Source of the DNA: Anaerolineae bacterium
GTDB lineage: Bacteria > Chloroflexota > Anaerolineae > Anaerolineales > Villigracilaceae
Reading direction: 5' to 3'
DNA length: 37,442 nucleotides
NCBI GenBank assembly: GCA_017303655.1
Contig: JAFLCE010000036.1
Span: forward strand, 1 to 37,442
The notes below the pieces were generated by a model. It was not told the origin of the DNA. It saw only the letters and a list, made by a program, of their open reading frames with translations, and made no database searches. Positions 1 to 9,485 of this stretch are shown piece after piece (position 1 is the first letter of the stretch; each line of letters starts with the position of its first letter). The position numbers and the translations under genes were made by a program.

Positions 1-1
1 C

Positions 2-1657
2 AAACGTGTGATGCCGCGCCAGAACGAAGAAGTGAACGAGATCTGGCTGTGCGATAAGGGACGCTTCGCCTATCACTACACGGAAGGCAAAGAACGCCTG
101 ACAAAGCCGATGATCCGCAAGGATGAAAAACTTGCCCGCGCCTCGTGGGATAACGCCATCAAGGCTGCTGCCGAAGGCTTCACTGCAAACAAGAAAGATT
201 TTGTGGTGCTGGCTTCGGGCAGACTTTCTAATGAAGACCTGTTCAACCTCAAGTCGCTGGCGGATACGGCTGGCGGTGAAGCCATTTTGTACTCCGACAT
301 GGGCGGCGGTGAGCTGACCCAGTTAGTGGGTGTTGGCGCTGGCACGAACCTTGGCAAACTTGGCAAAGGTGATGCCATCCTCGTGGTTGCATCTGACTTA
401 TATGAAGAAGCCCCCATCTGGTGGCTGAGAATCAAGCAGGCGGCGGATCGCGGTGCGACTTTGATCGTTGCCAATCCACGCCAAACCAAGCTCGACCGTT
501 TTGCCAAATACACCATCCGCTATGCGTATGGCGATGAAATTAAGACCATTCACGATTTTGAAAAGAAGAGCAAGATCTCCGATGAATTTGCGAAGGCGAA
601 GAACGCGGTGATCTTCTACGGTAGTGAAGGACTCGGCGTGACCGGTACCTCTGCACTGGCTTCGGCTTGTGCCGACCTGTTGAAGGAAACCAATCATGTG
701 GGCAGTGCCAACAACGGTTTGGTTGGTGTTTGGCAGCGTGCCAACGACCAAGGCGCGTTCGAAGTGGGCTTCCGCCCGGTAGATGATATGGAAAAGGCGT
801 TGAAGGGCAAGGCGGTTTATATCGTTGGCGCCGACCCAGTGGGGGATGACCCCAACCTTGCCAAGGCGTTGAAGAGTGCCAAGTTCGTGGCGGTGCAGGA
901 ATTACGCGAAACGGAAACGACCGAAATTGCGGATGTGGTCTTCCCAGCTCAGGCATTTACTGAACGCGACGGAACGTTCGTTTCTGGCGAACGCCGGGTT
1001 CAGCGCTTCTATGCGGCTTTGGCTCCCAAAGGGGATAGCAAGCCCGATTACGCTATCACATCCATGCTTGCCAAGCAGATGGGCGTCATCCTTCAGGGGA
1101 CGTCTGCTTCGGTGGTGTTCGACATTCTTGCCAACTCGGTGGATGCTTTCAACGAGTTGACGTATGAAGCGTTGGCTCAGGTCAAAGAACAGTGGCCCAT
1201 TGTCGGTCGCAGTGACATGTATTACGGTGGTACGACTTATGAGAACACCAAGGGCATGGGTGTACAACTCGTCCCGGTGGCTCAGGCTGGGGGAGCGGTA
1301 CGCATTTCAAAGGTCAGGAAAGAGGCGGCTCTTCGTCCCAAAGAAAAAGAGTTGTTGGCTGTTCCTGCTAATAAGCTGTATGATCTTGGTGTGACTGTTC
1401 AGACCGCAGAGTTTCTGGAGCAGCGTATTGGGGAGACGACGGTTGCGATGCACCCGACCACGGCGAAGAAATTCGAAGTGGAAGCCGGGCAGACCGTAAA
1501 GCTCAGCTTTGATGGTGTGCAGGCAGAAGCACTTGTGAAGATCGACGAAACTATTGGAACGGGTGTGGTGCTTGTTCCACGCAGCATGGGGATTGCGATC
1601 CACGAACCTGTGGTGGCGCGTGTTCAGGCGAAATCTGCAGCCGGGAAGGCGAAGTAA
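2..1657 (+). CDS. nuoG: NADH-quinone oxidoreductase subunit G, C-terminal part (5' end outside window)
   Basis: This is the molybdopterin-oxidoreductase-fold half of the complex I subunit that carries electrons from NADH through FeS clusters. The frame is open to the left edge, so the N-terminal 2Fe-2S and 4Fe-4S domains lie upstream. The visible part starts in the segment with NEEVNEIWLCDKGRF, continues through the Mo-bis-MGD-like fold (about 50-400) with the AVIFYGSEGLG and DPVGDDPNL segments, and ends in a molybdopterin-dinucleotide-binding-like domain (about 440-540). The family has lost the Mo cofactor and keeps the fold as scaffold. The stop is 2 nt before nuoH, so it sits in the nuo operon. 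The GTG/ATG codons near position 8 are not taken as the start, because homology continues upstream. Confidence 0.93.
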   Translation, partial: KRVMPRQNEEVNEIWLCDKGRFAYHYTEGKERLTKPMIRKDEKLARASWDNAIKAAAEGFTANKKDFVVLASGRLSNEDLFNLKSLADTAGGEAILYSDMGGGELTQLVGVGAGTNLGKLGKGDAILVVASDLYEEAPIWWLRIKQAADRGATLIVANPRQTKLDRFAKYTIRYAYGDEIKTIHDFEKKSKISDEFAKAKNAVIFYGSEGLGVTGTSALASACADLLKETNHVGSANNGLVGVWQRANDQGAFEVGFRPVDDMEKALKGKAVYIVGADPVGDDPNLAKALKSAKFVAVQELRETETTEIADVVFPAQAFTERDGTFVSGERRVQRFYAALAPKGDSKPDYAITSMLAKQMGVILQGTSASVVFDILANSVDAFNELTYEALAQVKEQWPIVGRSDMYYGGTTYENTKGMGVQLVPVAQAGGAVRISKVRKEAALRPKEKELLAVPANKLYDLGVTVQTAEFLEQRIGETTVAMHPTTAKKFEVEAGQTVKLSFDGVQAEALVKIDETIGTGVVLVPRSMGIAIHEPVVARVQAKSAAGKAK

Positions 1658-1659
1658 TT

Positions 1660-2799
1660 ATGGATTGGACAATGTGGGTTGAATGGATCGTAAAGGGATT
1701 TATCCTTTGTTTGATCCTTTTGACGGGCTTTGCCTATTTGACTTTGTATGAACGCCGCGCGCTGGCTCGTATGCAGGTGCGTGTCGGTCCGAACCGTGCT
1801 GGTCCGCAGGGGTTGTTGCAACCGATCGCGGATGCGGTGAAGTTGATCTTCAAAGAAGAGTTGACGCCGGGTAAGGTGTATAAGGTTGTGTTCTTCCTTG
1901 CGCCTGTGTTGACGGTGGTGCCCTCGCTCGTCATTGCGGCGGTCATTCCTTTGGGAACTTCCTTCAATTTGTTTGGGCGTGAGATCACCTTGTATGTCGC
2001 TGACTTGAACGTTGGCATTTTGTATCTCATGTCGATTGCTTCGATCGCGGTGTATGGCATTGTGCTCGCGGGCTGGTCTAGCAACAACAAGTATGCCATG
2101 CTAGGCGGCATCCGTTCTTCGGCACAGATGATCTCGTATGAACTTTCGCTGGGCTTATGCTTTGTGATCGCTATCATTATGGGCGATTCGATGAACTTGA
2201 AAGATATTGTCGAAGCCCAAAAGGATATGTGGTTCGTGGTGCTTCAGCCCGCTGGGGCGTTGGTCTTTTTGATCGTCGTCCTTGCGGAAGTGAACCGCGC
2301 TCCGTTCGATATGCCGGAAGCGGAGCAGGAACTGACAGCTGGTTATCACGCTGAATATTCGGGCATGAAGTTCGCTTTGTTCTTCATGGCAGAATATCAG
2401 AAGATGATCGTTGTCTGTATGATCGCGGCGACCTTGTTCTTCGGCGGTTATCGCGAGTTATGGTTCTTGAAAGATACCATTTTCAGTGTTGACCGTTTTT
2501 GGTTCCTTGGACCGATCTACCTCTTTATCAAAGTGGTGGTGTTGTTGTTCTTCATGATCTGGATCCGCGCCACCTGGCCCCGCATTCGTTATGACCGTTT
2601 GATGTCTTTTGGTTGGAAGGTGCTTTTGCCTTTGTGCCTGGCGCTTGCGTTCATTACAGCCGTGGGTATTTTGCTTGTGCAAGAATTGGGCAATCCGCTG
2701 TTGATCTGGGGTGTCCCGATCCTTTCGATTATTAGTATTTTTGTGGCGGTCGCATTTATCAACCGCGATCTAAGGAGAAAATCTCATGGGCGTGTTTGA
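1660..2799 (+). CDS. nuoH: NADH-quinone oxidoreductase subunit H
   Basis: Membrane subunit of complex I that forms much of the quinone-binding chamber and links the FeS arm to the proton-pumping arm. The 379-residue protein has about eight to nine hydrophobic helices. It carries the family signatures [19 protein letters not shown] near residue 45 and the acidic quinone-site loop [14 protein letters not shown] near residue 210. The length is slightly above the usual 320-360 because of a longer C-terminal tail. The start ATG lies 2 nt after nuoG. The 3' end overlaps nuoI by 14 nt, and the nuoI ribosome-binding site is inside nuoH, so the two are probably translationally coupled. Confidence 0.97.
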   Translation: MDWTMWVEWIVKGFILCLILLTGFAYLTLYERRALARMQVRVGPNRAGPQGLLQPIADAVKLIFKEELTPGKVYKVVFFLAPVLTVVPSLVIAAVIPLGTSFNLFGREITLYVADLNVGILYLMSIASIAVYGIVLAGWSSNNKYAMLGGIRSSAQMISYELSLGLCFVIAIIMGDSMNLKDIVEAQKDMWFVVLQPAGALVFLIVVLAEVNRAPFDMPEAEQELTAGYHAEYSGMKFALFFMAEYQKMIVVCMIAATLFFGGYRELWFLKDTIFSVDRFWFLGPIYLFIKVVVLLFFMIWIRATWPRIRYDRLMSFGWKVLLPLCLALAFITAVGILLVQELGNPLLIWGVPILSIISIFVAVAFINRDLRRKSHGRV

Positions 2800-3307
2800 T
2801 CCCATCATCGAACTTTCAAAAGGTCTCGGCGAGACACTGCGCTCTTTTCTGCGCGAGCCTACGGTTACTTACCAGTATCCCGAAGAGAAACGCCCCGTCA
2901 GCCCGCGCTTTCGCGGACGCCACGTCCTGAAGCGCTACGACAACGGCTTAGAGAAGTGCATCGGCTGTTCGTTGTGTGCCGCTGCCTGCCCTGCCGATGC
3001 GATCTTCGTGGAAGCCTCTGAGAACACCGACGAGAAACGCTTCTCACCTGGTGAGCGTTACGCCTCCACTTATGAGATCAATATGCTGCGCTGCATTTAT
3101 TGTGGTTTTTGCGAAGATGCTTGTCCTACCGAAGCGATCGTGCTAGGCGACAATTACGAATTGTCCTTCACGGACCGCCGTCAGGCGATTTATGGCAAGG
3201 ATATGCTGTTGGAGCCCGTCGCTTCTGAATCCATGCTGACGCCGCGCAAAGTGGAAGCCGGTGTATATACCCGTTCGGTGCCGGAAATGAAAGACTCTAC
3301 CGATTAG
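2786..3307 (+). CDS. nuoI: NADH-quinone oxidoreductase subunit I (2x 4Fe-4S)
   Basis: Peripheral-arm ferredoxin-like subunit that passes electrons through clusters N6a and N6b toward N2 and quinone. Two complete CxxCxxCxxxCP motifs are visible: C58, C61, C64, C68 and C103, C106, C109, C113. The protein has 173 residues, normal for the family. The start at 2786 is supported by the ribosome-binding site AAGGAG at 2772-2777 and overlaps the end of nuoH. A short AT-rich spacer with a small dyad (3308-3364) separates it from nuoJ. Confidence 0.97.
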   Translation: MGVFDPIIELSKGLGETLRSFLREPTVTYQYPEEKRPVSPRFRGRHVLKRYDNGLEKCIGCSLCAAACPADAIFVEASENTDEKRFSPGERYASTYEINMLRCIYCGFCEDACPTEAIVLGDNYELSFTDRRQAIYGKDMLLEPVASESMLTPRKVEAGVYTRSVPEMKDSTD

Positions 3308-3364
3308 GAGTGACCAGTAATTAGCGATCACTGATTACTGGAGACTGATAACTGGAAACAATAT
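3308..3364 (+). repeat. Intergenic spacer with CCAGTAAT/ATTACTGG dyad and near-repeats
   Basis: The spacer between nuoI and nuoJ is made of variants of an ATTACTGG-like word. CCAGTAAT at 3314-3321 and ATTACTGG at 3334-3341 form an inverted pair, followed by GATAACTGG at 3347-3355. No T-run follows, so it is not a terminator. Similar simple words occur at 15812-15855 and 17868-17885. No clear Shine-Dalgarno is seen for nuoJ in it. Confidence 0.5.
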
Positions 3365-3880
3365 ATGACTTCTGAGCTAATCGTTTTCCTTGTTCTTTCC
3401 CTCGTTGCCATTGCGACCGCGTTGGGGATGTTATTCAGCAACAATGCTGTGTATTCAGCCTTGTTCCTGGTGTTGAACTTCGTCACCGTGGCGATCTTTT
3501 ACCTTCTGCTCGGTGCGCCGTTCATTGCCATGGCGCAGATCACGGTCTATGCAGGCGCGATCATGGTGTTATTCCTCTTCGTCATCATGCTTTTGGGTGT
3601 AGAAAATTTAGCACCTTCCAACGTGTTGCCGTGGCAGAAACCGCTGGCGATGTTGCTTTCAGCTATCCTCGCGGTAGAAGCGATCTACCTGCTCTTCAAT
3701 CGTGCCGGGACAGACCTTTCTGTTAGCGCGCCGGATGCATCCCTTAACTCCTTGGAAAGTTTGCGCACAATGGCATTTGCCTTGTTCAATCAGTTTCTCC
3801 TGCCGTTCGAGGTCACATCTATCTTGCTGTTGGTTGCCATGATGGGCGCGATCGTTCTAAGCCGCCAGGAAAAAGGATAA
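3365..3880 (+). CDS. nuoJ: NADH-quinone oxidoreductase subunit J
   Basis: Small membrane subunit of complex I with five predicted helices, in the proton-translocating arm next to NuoK and NuoA. The hallmark is the pi-bulge helix 3 with ITVYAGAIMVLFLFVIMLLG (about 59-78), ending in VE. The 171-residue length is typical. The start ATG at 3365 is the first in frame, and the ribosome-binding site is weak. The stop is 6 nt before nuoK. Confidence 0.95.
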   Translation: MTSELIVFLVLSLVAIATALGMLFSNNAVYSALFLVLNFVTVAIFYLLLGAPFIAMAQITVYAGAIMVLFLFVIMLLGVENLAPSNVLPWQKPLAMLLSAILAVEAIYLLFNRAGTDLSVSAPDASLNSLESLRTMAFALFNQFLLPFEVTSILLLVAMMGAIVLSRQEKG

Positions 3881-3886
3881 CCGCTC

Positions 3887-4189
3887 ATGGTCCCTGTTGA
3901 TTATTACATTGTCTTATCCGCCATTCTTTTTTCAATTGGCGCGCTCGGTGTACTTTCACGCCGTAACCCGCTGATCATCTTCATGTCCATTGAGTTGATG
4001 CTCAACGCAGCGAATCTTGCCTTTGTGGCATTTGCCAGCGTATACAAGACTTTTAGCGGACAGATCTTCGTCTTCTTCGTTATCGCCGTTGCCGCCGCTG
4101 AGGTTGCAGTGGGTCTCGCTTTGATCGTGGAGATCTTCAAAGCCAAGAAGAATATCAATATTGATGAAATGAACTCCTTGAAGGGATAG
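3887..4189 (+). CDS. nuoK: NADH-quinone oxidoreductase subunit K
   Basis: Three-helix MrpC-like subunit of the complex I membrane arm. The 100-residue protein shows the conserved first membrane glutamate in [20 protein letters not shown] and the second in the following helix ([16 protein letters not shown]), both thought to lie on the proton path. The length equals the family norm. It sits 6 nt after nuoJ and 37 nt before nuoL. Confidence 0.97.
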   Translation: MVPVDYYIVLSAILFSIGALGVLSRRNPLIIFMSIELMLNAANLAFVAFASVYKTFSGQIFVFFVIAVAAAEVAVGLALIVEIFKAKKNINIDEMNSLKG

Positions 4190-4226
4190 GGATCAAGTCT
4201 ACAAAGATTGATCTCTGGAGAATGTT

Positions 4227-6383
4227 ATGCACTTAAGCGAAACAGTGAACACAGGATTTTATTTCCTAGCCCCGTGGCTAGTGTTTGCGCCGGTGATCGG
4301 TTTGCTCATCAACGCCATTTTCGGAAAACGCTTTTCAGAAAATATGGTCGGCACGGTGGCAAGCCTGGCGTCTGGCGCGGCATTTGTCGTCTCGGTATTG
4401 CTAGCATATTCCGTGGCGATCAATCACGGTCATGTTGAGCATGTAGCCTTCGCCGAATGGATCCACATCGGCAACCTCGAACTTGACTGGACTTTCCGCG
4501 TCGACTCGCTCTCTGCTACGATGATGCTGGTCGTCTCGGGCGTGGGGACTCTCATTCATATCTATGCAATTGGATACATGCACGAGGATGTGCGCTTCAA
4601 ACATGAAGAGGGACGTTTCACCCGCTTCTTCATTTTCTTGAACCTGTTCATCGCTGCGATGATGATCCTCGTCTCGGGCGACTCCTACTTAATGCTCTTC
4701 GTCGGCTGGGAAGGTGTAGGTCTTTGCTCCTTCCTGCTGATCGGCTTCTGGTACGAGATGGACACGTTGGGTCGCCCCTCTTGGGCAAATTCCAACGCCG
4801 CCAAGAAAGCCTTCATCACCAACCGTGTGGGTGACTTCGGCTTCCTCATCGCCGGTTTCTTGATGTTTTGGTATCTCGGCTCCTTCCAATTTGATGAAGT
4901 CTTCACCGCTGCTCCCGCGATTGCAGAAGCGACTCCGTGGGTAATCGTTGCTATTACTATTTTTATGCTCGTCGGCGTGGCTGGTAAATCTGCTCAGATC
5001 CCGCTTTACATCTGGCTGCCAGATGCGATGGCGGGTCCGACACCGGTCTCTGCTCTCATCCATGCCGCGACGATGGTGACTGCGGGCGTGTATCTCGTTA
5101 CTCGCTCGGCTTCTATTTATACACTCGTCCCGCAGGCGCAATACATCGTTGCTATGGTCGGTGCGACAACGGCTCTCTTCGCCGCGACGATTGCAGTGGG
5201 GCAGTACGATATCAAGAAAGTCCTCGCATACTCCACCATTTCACAACTCGGCTTTATGGTCGCAGCAGTGGGGATGGGCGCGTATGTAGCAGGGATGTTC
5301 CACCTAATCACACACGCTTTCTTCAAGGCTCTACTCTTCCTCTCGGCTGGCTCCGTCATCCTTGGCTTGGAGCGTGGACATCACGCTCACGCGCATCATG
5401 CTGCTCATGACGAGAAGCCAAAAGGAAAGAAGAAGAAAGAAGAAGATCATGGGCATGGTGGTCATGACGACCACGGCGAAGTCTTTGACCCAGGCGATAT
5501 GCGTAACATGGGCGGACTTCGCAAGACCATGCCCGTAACGTTCTGGCTGTATATGATCGGTACACTTGCGCTCGCGGGTATCTTCCCGTTTGCAGGGTTC
5601 TGGTCCAAAGATGAAATTCTGCTCGATGCGAAATTGCACTTCACCAGTATCTATTGGCAGTTGAGTATCGCTGCTTTCTTTACTGCCTTCTATATGGGAC
5701 GTCAAATCTGGATGGTCTTCTTCGGTGAAGCCCGAACCGATGCGGCGAAACATGCAGAAGAAAGCCCAAGGGTAATGACCGTGCCACTGATGGTGCTGGC
5801 AGCTCTGAGCGTAGTCGGAGGCGCGTTGAACCTTCCGTTCGAAGGCTTCCACAACCTCGGTCACTGGCTTGAATACACACTTGGTGAAGTTGAAGCGCTT
5901 CCACTTGATCTGGGTGTGGCGGGGATTTCCACTGTGTTGGCATTGCTTGCCATCCTCATCTCCTGGCTTATTTACGGACGCAATCCGCTTAAGTTGAATC
6001 AGCCAGACCCGCTCAAGAAACCACTTGGCTTTGTGTTCACCGGCATGGAAAATAAATGGTTCGTGGACGAAGGTTATGGCGTTCTCATCCTGACCCCGTT
6101 CAAGAAGATTTCGCAGTTCCTTGCCGATGTGATCGATTGGCGCTTCTGGCACGACTTCGTGCATGATACCGTCATTGCTGGGACGTATAACTGGCTCAGT
6201 GATGTGGTGCTTAGCCGCTATGCCGACCAGAAGGGCATCGATACCTTCTTCAATAGCTGGGGTTCGTTTACCCAATGGCTCTCTGGCAATGTTCGTAAGA
6301 TCCAAAACGGCTTCGTCCGCTCGTATGCACTCTCTGTGTTGTTGGGCGTCGTCTTGATTTTGGGTTACTTGATTTTGAAATAA
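4227..6383 (+). CDS. nuoL: NADH-quinone oxidoreductase subunit L with His-rich loop
   Basis: Largest antiporter-like proton-pumping subunit of complex I, with the long lateral helix at its C-terminus. The core signatures are present: VGWEGVGLCSFLLIGFWYE, KSAQIPLYIWLPDAMAGPTP and SALIHAATMVTAGVYL. The protein has 718 residues, longer than the usual 610-660. Part of the extra length is a hydrophilic insertion at residues 385-416 with ten histidines and a KKKK run, placed between the SAGSVIL helix and the MGGLRKTMP loop. The C-terminal 100 residues include an amphipathic segment and a last helix near 700-718. The start at 4227 has TGGAG at 4216-4220. The ATG at 4222 is out of frame. Confidence 0.96.
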   Translation: MHLSETVNTGFYFLAPWLVFAPVIGLLINAIFGKRFSENMVGTVASLASGAAFVVSVLLAYSVAINHGHVEHVAFAEWIHIGNLELDWTFRVDSLSATMMLVVSGVGTLIHIYAIGYMHEDVRFKHEEGRFTRFFIFLNLFIAAMMILVSGDSYLMLFVGWEGVGLCSFLLIGFWYEMDTLGRPSWANSNAAKKAFITNRVGDFGFLIAGFLMFWYLGSFQFDEVFTAAPAIAEATPWVIVAITIFMLVGVAGKSAQIPLYIWLPDAMAGPTPVSALIHAATMVTAGVYLVTRSASIYTLVPQAQYIVAMVGATTALFAATIAVGQYDIKKVLAYSTISQLGFMVAAVGMGAYVAGMFHLITHAFFKALLFLSAGSVILGLERGHHAHAHHAAHDEKPKGKKKKEEDHGHGGHDDHGEVFDPGDMRNMGGLRKTMPVTFWLYMIGTLALAGIFPFAGFWSKDEILLDAKLHFTSIYWQLSIAAFFTAFYMGRQIWMVFFGEARTDAAKHAEESPRVMTVPLMVLAALSVVGGALNLPFEGFHNLGHWLEYTLGEVEALPLDLGVAGISTVLALLAILISWLIYGRNPLKLNQPDPLKKPLGFVFTGMENKWFVDEGYGVLILTPFKKISQFLADVIDWRFWHDFVHDTVIAGTYNWLSDVVLSRYADQKGIDTFFNSWGSFTQWLSGNVRKIQNGFVRSYALSVLLGVVLILGYLILK

Positions 6384-6406
6384 CTCGTAGAAACCGAGGA
6401 TAGAAC

Positions 6407-7921
6407 ATGGAATTTCTTTTACAACCTCTTACACTTCTGACCTTCCTACCGCTGGTGGGCGTGCTTGTCATTCTGTTCATCAATGCCGAGCAGAAAGCCG
6501 CCATCCGCTGGACGGCGATGATTACATCGTTGGTTACTTTTGCTGCTTCGTTGTGGGTCTTCTCGATGTTCAACGCATCGAACCCTGACCTCCAACTGGA
6601 AGCCAAATACCCGTGGATTCAGGTCGCTGGCTGGAACATCTACTACTATCTCGCTGTAGATGGTTTGAGCATTTTGCTGGTGTTGCTCACTGGCTTCCTC
6701 ACGCCTATCTCTATCCTCTCCACTTGGAAGGCTGTTGACGAGCGCGTGAAGGACTTCATGATCTTCTTCCTCCTTTTGGAAGTAGGCATGATGGGTGTCT
6801 TCCTCGCGCAGGATCTCTTCCTGTTCTACATCTTCTGGGAATTCACCCTTGTGCCGATGTACTTCCTCATCGGTATCTGGGGCGGACCGCGCCGCGTGTA
6901 TGCTGCCGTCAAGTTCTTCCTTTATACGATGGCTGGTTCCATTTTGATGCTGCTGGCGATTATCTTCCTTGGCATTCAGGCGAATACCTTCAACGTCCCT
7001 GAAATGCTGACGAAACTCCCGGCTTTATATTCCGCGGGTACCATCCCTGCTGCCACGCAGATGCTGCTCTTCGTTGCATTTGCCGCCGCCTTCGCCATCA
7101 AAGTTCCAATGTGGCCTCTCCATTCGTGGTTGCCCGATGCCCACGTAGAAGCGCCTACTGCTGGTTCCGTTATCCTTGCAGGCGTTCTGCTTAAGATGGG
7201 TACCTACGGCTTCCTGCGTTTCAACATTCAACTCTTCCCAGATGCCACCGTCCAAGCCGCCCCGTGGATCGCACTTCTCGCGACCATCGGCATCATCTAT
7301 GGCGCGATGGTTTCCTACGCTCAAACAGACGTGAAGAAACTGGTTGCTTATTCCTCGGTCAGCCACCTTGGTTTTGTTATGCTCGGTCTCTTTGCCCTCA
7401 ATGCCGAAGGTGTAGCTGGCGCAATTTTGCAAATGGTCAACCACGGGTTAAGCACTGGCGCGTTGTTCCTCCTCATCGGTATGATCTACGAACAGACGCA
7501 CACCCGCGAGATCAAAGTCTACGGTGGTTTGTGGAAAATCACTCCAATCTTTGGAACGCTGATGCTGATCTCCTCGCTCTCCTCGATGGGCTTGCCCGGT
7601 CTCAACGGTTTTGTGGGTGAGTTCACCATCCTGCTGGGAGCATTCGGTTCGAAAGCCATCGGCAACCCTTGGTATGCAGGTATCTCCGCCCTGGGTGTCA
7701 TCATGGCGGCGGTTTATATCCTCTACATGTTCCAAAAGGTCTTCCTCGGACCTGCTGGCGAGATCACTCATCACCACGATCTCAAAGACCTTAACTGGCG
7801 CGAAATCCTCACCGTTGTTCCGCTAGTCGTTTTCATGTTCTGGATCGGTCTGTATCCCAAGCCCTTCTTCGACATCCTCGCCCCCGCGGTTGAGAAGTTG
7901 CTGTCTGCTTTACCTTTGTAA
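6407..7921 (+). CDS. nuoM: NADH-quinone oxidoreductase subunit M
   Basis: Second antiporter-like proton-translocating subunit of complex I, with about 14 helices over 504 residues, a normal length. Signatures include the helix-5 glutamate in DLFLFYIFWEFTLVPMYFLIG and the broken-helix lysine region in FAIKVPMWPLHSWLPDAHVEAP, followed by GSVILAGVLLKMGTYGFLRF. A GAGGATAG ribosome-binding region precedes the ATG. It lies 23 nt after nuoL. Downstream is a perfect hairpin before nuoN. Confidence 0.97.
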   Translation: MEFLLQPLTLLTFLPLVGVLVILFINAEQKAAIRWTAMITSLVTFAASLWVFSMFNASNPDLQLEAKYPWIQVAGWNIYYYLAVDGLSILLVLLTGFLTPISILSTWKAVDERVKDFMIFFLLLEVGMMGVFLAQDLFLFYIFWEFTLVPMYFLIGIWGGPRRVYAAVKFFLYTMAGSILMLLAIIFLGIQANTFNVPEMLTKLPALYSAGTIPAATQMLLFVAFAAAFAIKVPMWPLHSWLPDAHVEAPTAGSVILAGVLLKMGTYGFLRFNIQLFPDATVQAAPWIALLATIGIIYGAMVSYAQTDVKKLVAYSSVSHLGFVMLGLFALNAEGVAGAILQMVNHGLSTGALFLLIGMIYEQTHTREIKVYGGLWKITPIFGTLMLISSLSSMGLPGLNGFVGEFTILLGAFGSKAIGNPWYAGISALGVIMAAVYILYMFQKVFLGPAGEITHHHDLKDLNWREILTVVPLVVFMFWIGLYPKPFFDILAPAVEKLLSALPL

Positions 7922-7931
7922 ATAGACCATG

Positions 7932-7962
7932 GACGACAGACGATTGACCATCGTCTGTCGTC
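7932..7962 (+). repeat. Perfect 12-bp inverted repeat between nuoM and nuoN
   Basis: GACGACAGACGA at 7932-7943 and its exact reverse complement at 7951-7962 flank a 7-nt loop (TTGACCA). No T-tract follows, so it is unlikely to terminate transcription. It lies in the 58-nt gap between the nuoM stop and the preferred nuoN start. It could be an RNA-stability or processing element within the operon transcript, or one copy of a dispersed palindromic element (inference). Confidence 0.8.
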
Positions 7963-7979
7963 AGAATTTCGGAGCGTTC

Positions 7980-9428
7980 ATGACGCCGCCTACCTATAAT
8001 GATTTTTACACCTTACTGCCATACCTCATTCTCACTGTCTGGGCATGTGTGCTGTTACTCGTAGACCTCTTCATCCCGAAGGGACTTAAAGGCATCACCG
8101 CATTGCTTGCGGCAGCTGGTCTCATACTGAGTGTTGTCATTTCCGCCCTTCAAATTGGAAAGACACAACTCACTGGCTTCACGGGCATGGTCGCGCTTGA
8201 TGGCTTCTCCACTTTTGCCAACATTCTTTTGCTCGTCAGCGGATTATTCGCCATCGCCCTCGCCTATGGATACACTAAACGCATGGGCATCGAACGCGGT
8301 GAATACTACACCCTGCTTCTCTTCAGCGTCACCGGCATGATGCTCATGGCACAAGCCAATGACCTCATCATGGTCTTCCTCGCGCTTGAATTGCTTTCCA
8401 TTCCGCTCTATGTTCTTTCTGCCATCTCTCGCAAATTGCAATCAGAAGAATCCGGTGTGAAATATTTCCTGCTCGGCGCTTTCGCCAGCGGATTTGTAGT
8501 CTACGGAACGGCTCTGATCTTCGGTGCGACGGGCTCCACTAATCTATCCGTTATCTTCGCTCAAGCCGCCTCCGGCGCGACCTCAGGCTTGCTCCTCACC
8601 ATTGGAGCGGCGCTGCTGCTGGTAGGCTTTGCCTTCAAAGTCGCCGCCGTTCCCTTCCATATGTGGACGCCCGACGTGTACCAAGGCGCGCCGACATCCG
8701 TCACTGCCTTCATGGCGGCAGGCGCAAAGATTGCTGGTTTTGTGGCATTGTTCCGTGTGTTCAGCACTGCCTTCCCCTCCATCTCCTCCGACCTGACCGA
8801 TATCCTCTGGGCGCTCTCTGCGTTGACCATGATCGTCGGTAACCTCACCGCTATTTCGCAAACGAATATCAAGCGCATGCTGGCATACTCTGCTATTGCA
8901 CATGCGGGCTACATCCTCATGGCATTCGTCCCTTATGGAAATGAGAAGGTTGCAGCAACCGCCGTCGCCGCAGGTTTGTTCTATCTCGTGGCATATGCCG
9001 TCAGCAACTTTGGTTCATGGGGTGTGGTGATTGCCCTCGAAAAAGCCGAAGGCAAGGGGCTTGAGATCGAAGATTATGCCGGGTTGGCGAAGAAGCATCC
9101 CGCTCTCGCTGCCGCCATGACCATCTTCATGCTTTCTCTCATTGGTTTCCCTCCGACCCTCGGTATGGTGGGGAAGTTCTACCTCTTCCGTTCCGTCATT
9201 GACGGTGGCTTTATCGGTCTCGCGTTGATCGGCTTGGTTACTTCACTGCTCTCTGCTTTCTATTATCTGCGAGTTGTCGTCAACATGTACATGAAAGAGG
9301 GTGACCCCGAAGTGGAGCGCGAGCCGTGGCTTGGTTTCACAACCGCTTTCACTGCCATTGTGACCGTTGTCGTAAGTTTTGTCCCACAGTTCCTTTTTCT
9401 GTTGGCATATACAGCAGTGTTGAGATAG
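7980..9428 (+). CDS. nuoN: NADH-quinone oxidoreductase subunit N
   Basis: Third antiporter-like proton-pumping subunit of complex I and last gene of the operon, 482 residues with about 14 helices. Signatures: the helix-5 glutamate in DLIMVFLALELLSIPLYVL, the FKVAAVPFHMWTPDVYQGAPT loop and the helix KRMLAYSAIAHAGYILM. I chose the ATG at 7980 because GGAG lies at 7971-7974 and the protein then starts with MTPPTYNDFY, as expected. An in-frame upstream ATG at 7929 would add 17 polar residues encoded by the hairpin, which is less likely. A strong terminator follows. Confidence 0.95.
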   Translation: MTPPTYNDFYTLLPYLILTVWACVLLLVDLFIPKGLKGITALLAAAGLILSVVISALQIGKTQLTGFTGMVALDGFSTFANILLLVSGLFAIALAYGYTKRMGIERGEYYTLLLFSVTGMMLMAQANDLIMVFLALELLSIPLYVLSAISRKLQSEESGVKYFLLGAFASGFVVYGTALIFGATGSTNLSVIFAQAASGATSGLLLTIGAALLLVGFAFKVAAVPFHMWTPDVYQGAPTSVTAFMAAGAKIAGFVALFRVFSTAFPSISSDLTDILWALSALTMIVGNLTAISQTNIKRMLAYSAIAHAGYILMAFVPYGNEKVAATAVAAGLFYLVAYAVSNFGSWGVVIALEKAEGKGLEIEDYAGLAKKHPALAAAMTIFMLSLIGFPPTLGMVGKFYLFRSVIDGGFIGLALIGLVTSLLSAFYYLRVVVNMYMKEGDPEVEREPWLGFTTAFTAIVTVVVSFVPQFLFLLAYTAVLR

Positions 9429-9446
9429 TAAAAAATAAAAACGATC

Positions 9447-9480
9447 AAACTCCGGGCAGACGTACGCCCGGAGTTTTTCT
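9447..9480 (+). terminator. Intrinsic terminator of the nuo operon
   Basis: AAACTCCGGGC (9447-9457) pairs perfectly with GCCCGGAGTTT (9466-9476) across an 8-nt loop and runs into TTTTT. It lies 18 nt after the nuoN stop. Confidence 0.9.
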
Positions 9481-9485
9481 TTTGG

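Noticed and set aside
540-956. Minus-strand ORFs inside nuoG
   Set aside because: They overlap conserved nuoG sequence and have no family features.
3308-3364. Possible transcription terminator between nuoI and nuoJ
   Set aside because: The dyad has only 8 pairs, a long loop and no T-run, and it lies within a conserved operon.
5331-6305. Minus-strand ORF of 324 codons antisense to nuoL
   Set aside because: It lies fully inside the well-supported nuoL, its translation has no recognisable domain and is rich in His/Gln/Arg as expected from the reverse of a membrane-protein gene, and there is no ribosome-binding site.
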